Origin: JBICHM01 sp043101835
GTDB lineage: Bacteria > Planctomycetota > Phycisphaerae > Phycisphaerales > UBA1924
Assembly: GCA_043101835.1 (NCBI GenBank)
Contig: JBICHM010000196.1
Coordinates: forward strand, 1-17,065
Direction of reading: 5' to 3'
DNA length: 17,065 nucleotides
In this document: piece by piece, positions 14,012 to 17,065 of the stretch
Layout of the letters: each line of letters opens with the position of its first letter
Numbering within the stretch: position 1 is the first letter of the stretch
The notes under the pieces: model-generated
Databases searched by the model: none
The model's input: the letters and a program-made list of their open reading frames with translations, nothing else
What the model was told of the DNA's origin: nothing
Position numbers and translations under genes: made by a program

Positions 14012-15736
14012 ATGTTCAGACGGATCGTGATGTGCATCAGCGTGACGGCGGCCCTCGCCACCCAGGCGTGGGCCCAGCTGCCGGCCGTGATGCGCCATGT
14101 CCCGCAGGACGCGATGGCGACCATCGTCATCCCCAGCATCGACCAGCTCGACCGCAATGTCGCGGCCGTGACGGCGGCGCTGGAGATCCCCGCGGCCGCC
14201 AGCCCCAAGCAGATGCTCGCCATGATGGGCATGCGCGAGGGCATCGACTTCACCCGCCCGGTGGCGATCGTCATCGGCGCTGATGTCGTTGAAATGGGCG
14301 ACGACGTCGTCGCGCTGCTCGTGCCGACGACCGACTACGCGACCATGATCGGCCAGTTCCAGCCCGAGAAGCAGAACGGGCTCGACGCCTTCGCGATGAA
14401 CGGCTCGCCGGCGTTCGCCAAGGCGCTGGACGGCGGATACGCGCTCGTCGCCCAGTCCGCGGACTTCGCGACCAACTACGCCGGCGGCATGAACGCCGAA
14501 GCGCTCGCGCAGCAGATCGGCGCCGCCGGCCTGGCCGTCGCCGCCAAGAGCGACATCGACCTTGTGCCGAACATGCCCATGCTCGCCGAGCTCGGGCGCA
14601 TGGCGCTCGGCGAGGCGCGCATGCAGATGGCCGAGCAGGCCCCGATGATGGCCGCGATGTCCGGGCAGGACCCCGAGGCGTTGATGCAGCAGATGGAGAT
14701 GAGCTTCGACTTCGCCGAGCAGTTCCTCGATGAAGCCGGCGGCGCGGTGGTCGGCGTCAGCGCCGGCGCGCTGGGCGTCTCCTTCGACATGGCCACGGCC
14801 TTCAAGGACGGCACCGAGATGGCCGGCTGGTTCAACGCGCCCGGTGATTCGGGCAGCCTGATGAACCGCATGCCGAACAAGCCCTTCCTCTTTGCCGGCG
14901 CAGCGGACCTGACCGGCCCCGGCCTGCGGTCGCTGATGACCAAGTACGCCGACGTCATCAAGGGCGCGCCGGTCGGCATGCCCGGCCTCGAAGGCGTCGA
15001 TGTGCCTGCGGCGCTCGAGAACATCAACGGGTACGCGTTCAGCGCCTACCAGAACCCCGCCGGCCTCATGGGCGGCCTCTTCGCCGGCGCGATGATCTAT
15101 GTCGACGCCAAGGACCCCGCCGCGATGCGCGCCCTCGCCCGCGACACGATCAACAAGGTCGGCGCGGTCGAAGGCTCCCCCGTGACGACGCGCTTCAGCG
15201 AGGGCGCGGTCGATGTCAACGGCAAGGCCGTCGACTCCTGGGGCATGACCATGCAGCCCGACCCGAACAACCCCATGGCCGGGCAGGCCATGATGATGAT
15301 GTTCGGCCCCGGCGGCGGCCCCGGCGGCCTGCTGGCCACCACCGACTCGGGCCTCTTCGTCACCTACTCGCAGAACCCGCAGACGCTCGGCGAAGCGCTG
15401 TCGCTCAACGCCGCGAACTCGCTCGCGGGCAACCAGCTGCTCGCGCAGGTGGCGGCCAACCTCCCTGAGCCGCGCACGGCCGAGATGTACTACGGCGTGC
15501 AGTCGATCCTCGAGCAGGTTGCGCCCTTTCTGGCCATGTTCCTCGGCCCGGTGGACCTGATGCCCGACCAGCCGCTCCCGCCGATCGGCATGGGCATGAG
15601 CACCGGCGCCGGCGCCTTCCACGCGGGCGTCTTCGTCCCGATGCCCGTCATCCAGACCGGCGTGCAGGGCGCAATGCAGATCCAGGCCATGCAGCAGCAG
15701 ATGGACCAGGGCGGCGACGACCAGCCCCCCTTCTGA
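14012..15736 (+). CDS. Exported Met-rich protein of unknown function
   Basis: I do not recognise the family. The 574-residue protein has a signal peptide MFRRIVMCISVTAALATQAWA followed by QLPAVMRHVPQDAMATIVIPSIDQLD. That opening resembles the DUF3352-like style of bacterial exported proteins, but this is a weak impression. It has Met-rich stretches: residues about 187-234 (NMPMLAELGRMALGEA, then EALMQQMEMSFDF), MMMMFGPGGGPGG from residue 427, and a tail MQIQAMQQQMDQGG. There is no transmembrane segment after the signal peptide and no catalytic motif that I can name. The start at the ATG at 14012 has GGAG six bases upstream, and the longer frame upstream lacks a ribosome site. folP follows after eight bases, so the two are likely co-transcribed. 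Confidence 0.88.
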   Translation: MFRRIVMCISVTAALATQAWAQLPAVMRHVPQDAMATIVIPSIDQLDRNVAAVTAALEIPAAASPKQMLAMMGMREGIDFTRPVAIVIGADVVEMGDDVVALLVPTTDYATMIGQFQPEKQNGLDAFAMNGSPAFAKALDGGYALVAQSADFATNYAGGMNAEALAQQIGAAGLAVAAKSDIDLVPNMPMLAELGRMALGEARMQMAEQAPMMAAMSGQDPEALMQQMEMSFDFAEQFLDEAGGAVVGVSAGALGVSFDMATAFKDGTEMAGWFNAPGDSGSLMNRMPNKPFLFAGAADLTGPGLRSLMTKYADVIKGAPVGMPGLEGVDVPAALENINGYAFSAYQNPAGLMGGLFAGAMIYVDAKDPAAMRALARDTINKVGAVEGSPVTTRFSEGAVDVNGKAVDSWGMTMQPDPNNPMAGQAMMMMFGPGGGPGGLLATTDSGLFVTYSQNPQTLGEALSLNAANSLAGNQLLAQVAANLPEPRTAEMYYGVQSILEQVAPFLAMFLGPVDLMPDQPLPPIGMGMSTGAGAFHAGVFVPMPVIQTGVQGAMQIQAMQQQMDQGGDDQPPF

Positions 15737-15744
15737 TCCGCACG

Positions 15745-16695
15745 ATGACCGAGAAGACTCGATCCGATCCAGCGGCCCCTGCCACCGAGGCCGGGGCCGC
15801 TGTCATTTCGACCTGGCGCATGGCGCACGGTCGCTCGCTCTCGCTCGATGCGCCGCGGATCATCGCGATCCTCAACGTGACGCCGGACTCGTTCTCAGAC
15901 GGGGGCGAGATCGCGGGCCCCGACGGCGCGCTGCGCCGGGCCGAGGCGGCGCTCGATGACGGTGCGCACATGCTCGATGTCGGGGGCGAATCGACGCGCC
16001 CTGGCGCTGCGCGCATCGACGCCGCGGAACAGATCCGGCGCGTCGTCCCGGCGATCGAGGCGATCCGGCGCGCCGGCCTCGACTGCCCGATCAGTGTCGA
16101 CACCACCCTCGCCCCCGTCGCGCGCGCCGCGATCGACGCCGGCGCCGACTGCGTGAACGATGTCTCCGGCGCGCGCGAGGACGACGCGATGCTCGCCCTC
16201 GGCGCGGAGCGCGCCTGCGGGATCGTCCTCATGCATCGCCTGCGACCGCCCGGGGACGACCGCTACTCCGACCGCTACGCCGACGATGCCCCCGACTACG
16301 ACGCCGGCGGCGGTGTCGTGGCCGTCGTGCGCGCGTTCCTGCGCGAGCGGGCGCAGGCGGCGCTCGAGGCCGGCGTTGCGCACGACGCGATCGTCGTCGA
16401 CCCCGGCCTCGGCTTCGGCAAGACGGTGGCGCAGAACCTCGCCCTGATCCGGGCGGCGCCCTCGTTCCTGGCCGACGGGCTGCCGGTCCTCTCAGCCGCC
16501 AGCCGCAAGAGTTTCATCGGACGACTCAGCGGCGTGGAGCCCCCCGCCGAGCGCGTGGCCGGATCGATGGCGATCAGCGTCGCCCAACTCCTCGTCGGGG
16601 TTCGCCTGTTCCGGGTCCACGATGTCCGCCAGCACGCCGAGGCCCTGCGCGTGGCGTGGGGGCTGGTGGAAGCAGCAGGAATCGGGCCCGGTTGA
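15745..16695 (+). CDS. folP: Dihydropteroate synthase FolP
   Basis: FolP joins p-aminobenzoate to hydroxymethyl-dihydropterin pyrophosphate in folate synthesis; it is a cytoplasmic TIM barrel and the sulfonamide target. The 316-residue protein shows the family motifs in order: ILNVTPDSFSDGG (N44), DVGGESTRPG (D78-G87), SVDTT, NDVSG, VLMHRLRPPG, DPGLGFGKT (D219, K226), SRKSFIG (S253-K255) and RVHDV (R290-D293). The start at the ATG at 15745 is eight bases after the stop of the Met-rich protein gene, which suggests coupling. Its own ribosome site is poor. An in-frame ATG at 15820 (MAHGRSLSLD) would give a more typical N terminus, so the start is uncertain by 25 residues. Confidence 0.96.
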   Translation: MTEKTRSDPAAPATEAGAAVISTWRMAHGRSLSLDAPRIIAILNVTPDSFSDGGEIAGPDGALRRAEAALDDGAHMLDVGGESTRPGAARIDAAEQIRRVVPAIEAIRRAGLDCPISVDTTLAPVARAAIDAGADCVNDVSGAREDDAMLALGAERACGIVLMHRLRPPGDDRYSDRYADDAPDYDAGGGVVAVVRAFLRERAQAALEAGVAHDAIVVDPGLGFGKTVAQNLALIRAAPSFLADGLPVLSAASRKSFIGRLSGVEPPAERVAGSMAISVAQLLVGVRLFRVHDVRQHAEALRVAWGLVEAAGIGPG

Positions 16696-16721
16696 TCCGG
16701 CGCGTCGAAGCGAACTACAGT
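16692..16721 (+). promoter_or_regulatory. Candidate promoter for thioredoxin
   Basis: TTGATC (16692-16697) and TACAGT (16716-16721) are separated by 18 bases, a fair match to TTGACA and TATAAT with acceptable spacing. The -35 box overlaps the folP stop codon. This suggests that thioredoxin has its own promoter in addition to any read-through from folP. Confidence 0.55.
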
Positions 16722-16764
16722 CTCCACCCGCGCCACGCCGGCGCGCCGACCTGAGGAGATCCCC

Positions 16765-17065
16765 ATGGCGAGCGAGAATGTGCTGGAGTTCACGGACGCC
16801 AACTTCGAGTCCGAGGTCCTCCAGAGCGAGCAGCCCGTCCTCGTGGACTTCTGGGCCGAGTGGTGCATGCCCTGCCGCATGCTCGCCCCCACCATCGACG
16901 AGCTCGCCGGCGAGTTCGAGGGATCCGCGAAGATCGGGAAGGTCGACACCGACTCGAACCGCGAGGTCAGCATCAAGTACGGCATCAGCGCCATCCCCAC
17001 CGTGCTGCTCTTCCACGGCGGCGAGGTGAAGAAGAAGTTCGTCGGCCTCACCAAGAAGGCGGACT
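16765..17065 (+). CDS. trxA: Thioredoxin, 3' end cut by the window
   Basis: One hundred residues are present and the frame is open at the edge. ASENVLEFTDANFESEVLQS, then VLVDFWAEWCMPCRMLAP, DTDSNREVSIKYGISAIPTV (cis-Pro) and GGEVKKKFVG are the standard thioredoxin layout. It is a cytoplasmic disulfide reductase for ribonucleotide reductase, peroxiredoxins and others. The active site is C34-M-P-C37, with methionine where most thioredoxins have glycine, which may alter redox potential or substrate preference. The ATG at 16765 has GAGGAG six bases upstream. There is no signal peptide, so it is not an exported thiol-disulfide protein. Only the last few residues should be missing. Confidence 0.95.
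   Translation, partial: MASENVLEFTDANFESEVLQSEQPVLVDFWAEWCMPCRMLAPTIDELAGEFEGSAKIGKVDTDSNREVSIKYGISAIPTVLLFHGGEVKKKFVGLTKKAD

Noticed and set aside
13892..15622. A 576-codon minus-strand frame opposite the Met-rich protein
   Set aside because: It is His/Arg/Gly-rich, has no domain, and is opposite a gene with a signal peptide and ribosome site.

Overview
The window is about 15.3 kb of very GC-rich (my estimate is high 60s percent) bacterial chromosome, joined at its left end to about 1.7 kb of clearly lower-GC DNA. The most likely source is a member of the Planctomycetota, perhaps class Phycisphaerae. The main clue is a tandem family of exported beta-helix proteins with the N-terminal signature 'TMKTLDEVEPRIP...GDADSVYRIT..GSYYLT', which I associate with planctomycetes. 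The assignment rests on protein style and base composition only, because no rRNA gene is present.

Layout. (1) 1-1685, minus: an open reading frame that runs off the left edge. It encodes an Mrr-type PD-(D/E)XK nuclease fused to a STAND-type NTPase, which looks like a phage-defence or conflict protein. It has the low GC content and sits 44 bases after the thiC stop. (2) 1730-4297, minus: a thiamine unit. A TPP riboswitch (4210-4297) stands directly before a DinB-superfamily gene, followed by thiC. The thiC 3' end carries an in-frame dispersed palindromic repeat. (3) 4358-5224, plus: an exported alpha/beta hydrolase, divergent from the riboswitch. (4) 5328-11064, minus: four tandem exported right-handed beta-helix paralogues. 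The first three are close relatives with conserved ends and a variable middle; the fourth is divergent. (5) 11199-13802, minus: trpD followed after 30 bases by an exported esterase-like protein. (6) 14012-17065, plus: an exported Met-rich protein of unknown function, folP (dihydropteroate synthase), and thioredoxin cut by the right edge.

How the genes fit together. Most of the window is housekeeping metabolism (thiamine pyrimidine, tryptophan and folate biosynthesis, redox) mixed with exported proteins. The regulatory logic I can read is thiamine control of dinB-like plus thiC by a riboswitch that contains the Shine-Dalgarno sequence of the first gene. There is also a hairpin that would hide the Shine-Dalgarno sequence of one beta-helix gene. 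Three candidate -10 boxes share the form CTACNNT. No gap between genes exceeds 300 bases; the largest are 13803-14011 (209 bases), 4207-4357 (151) and 11065-11198 (134). I saw no tRNA, rRNA, CRISPR array, transposase, integrase or origin.
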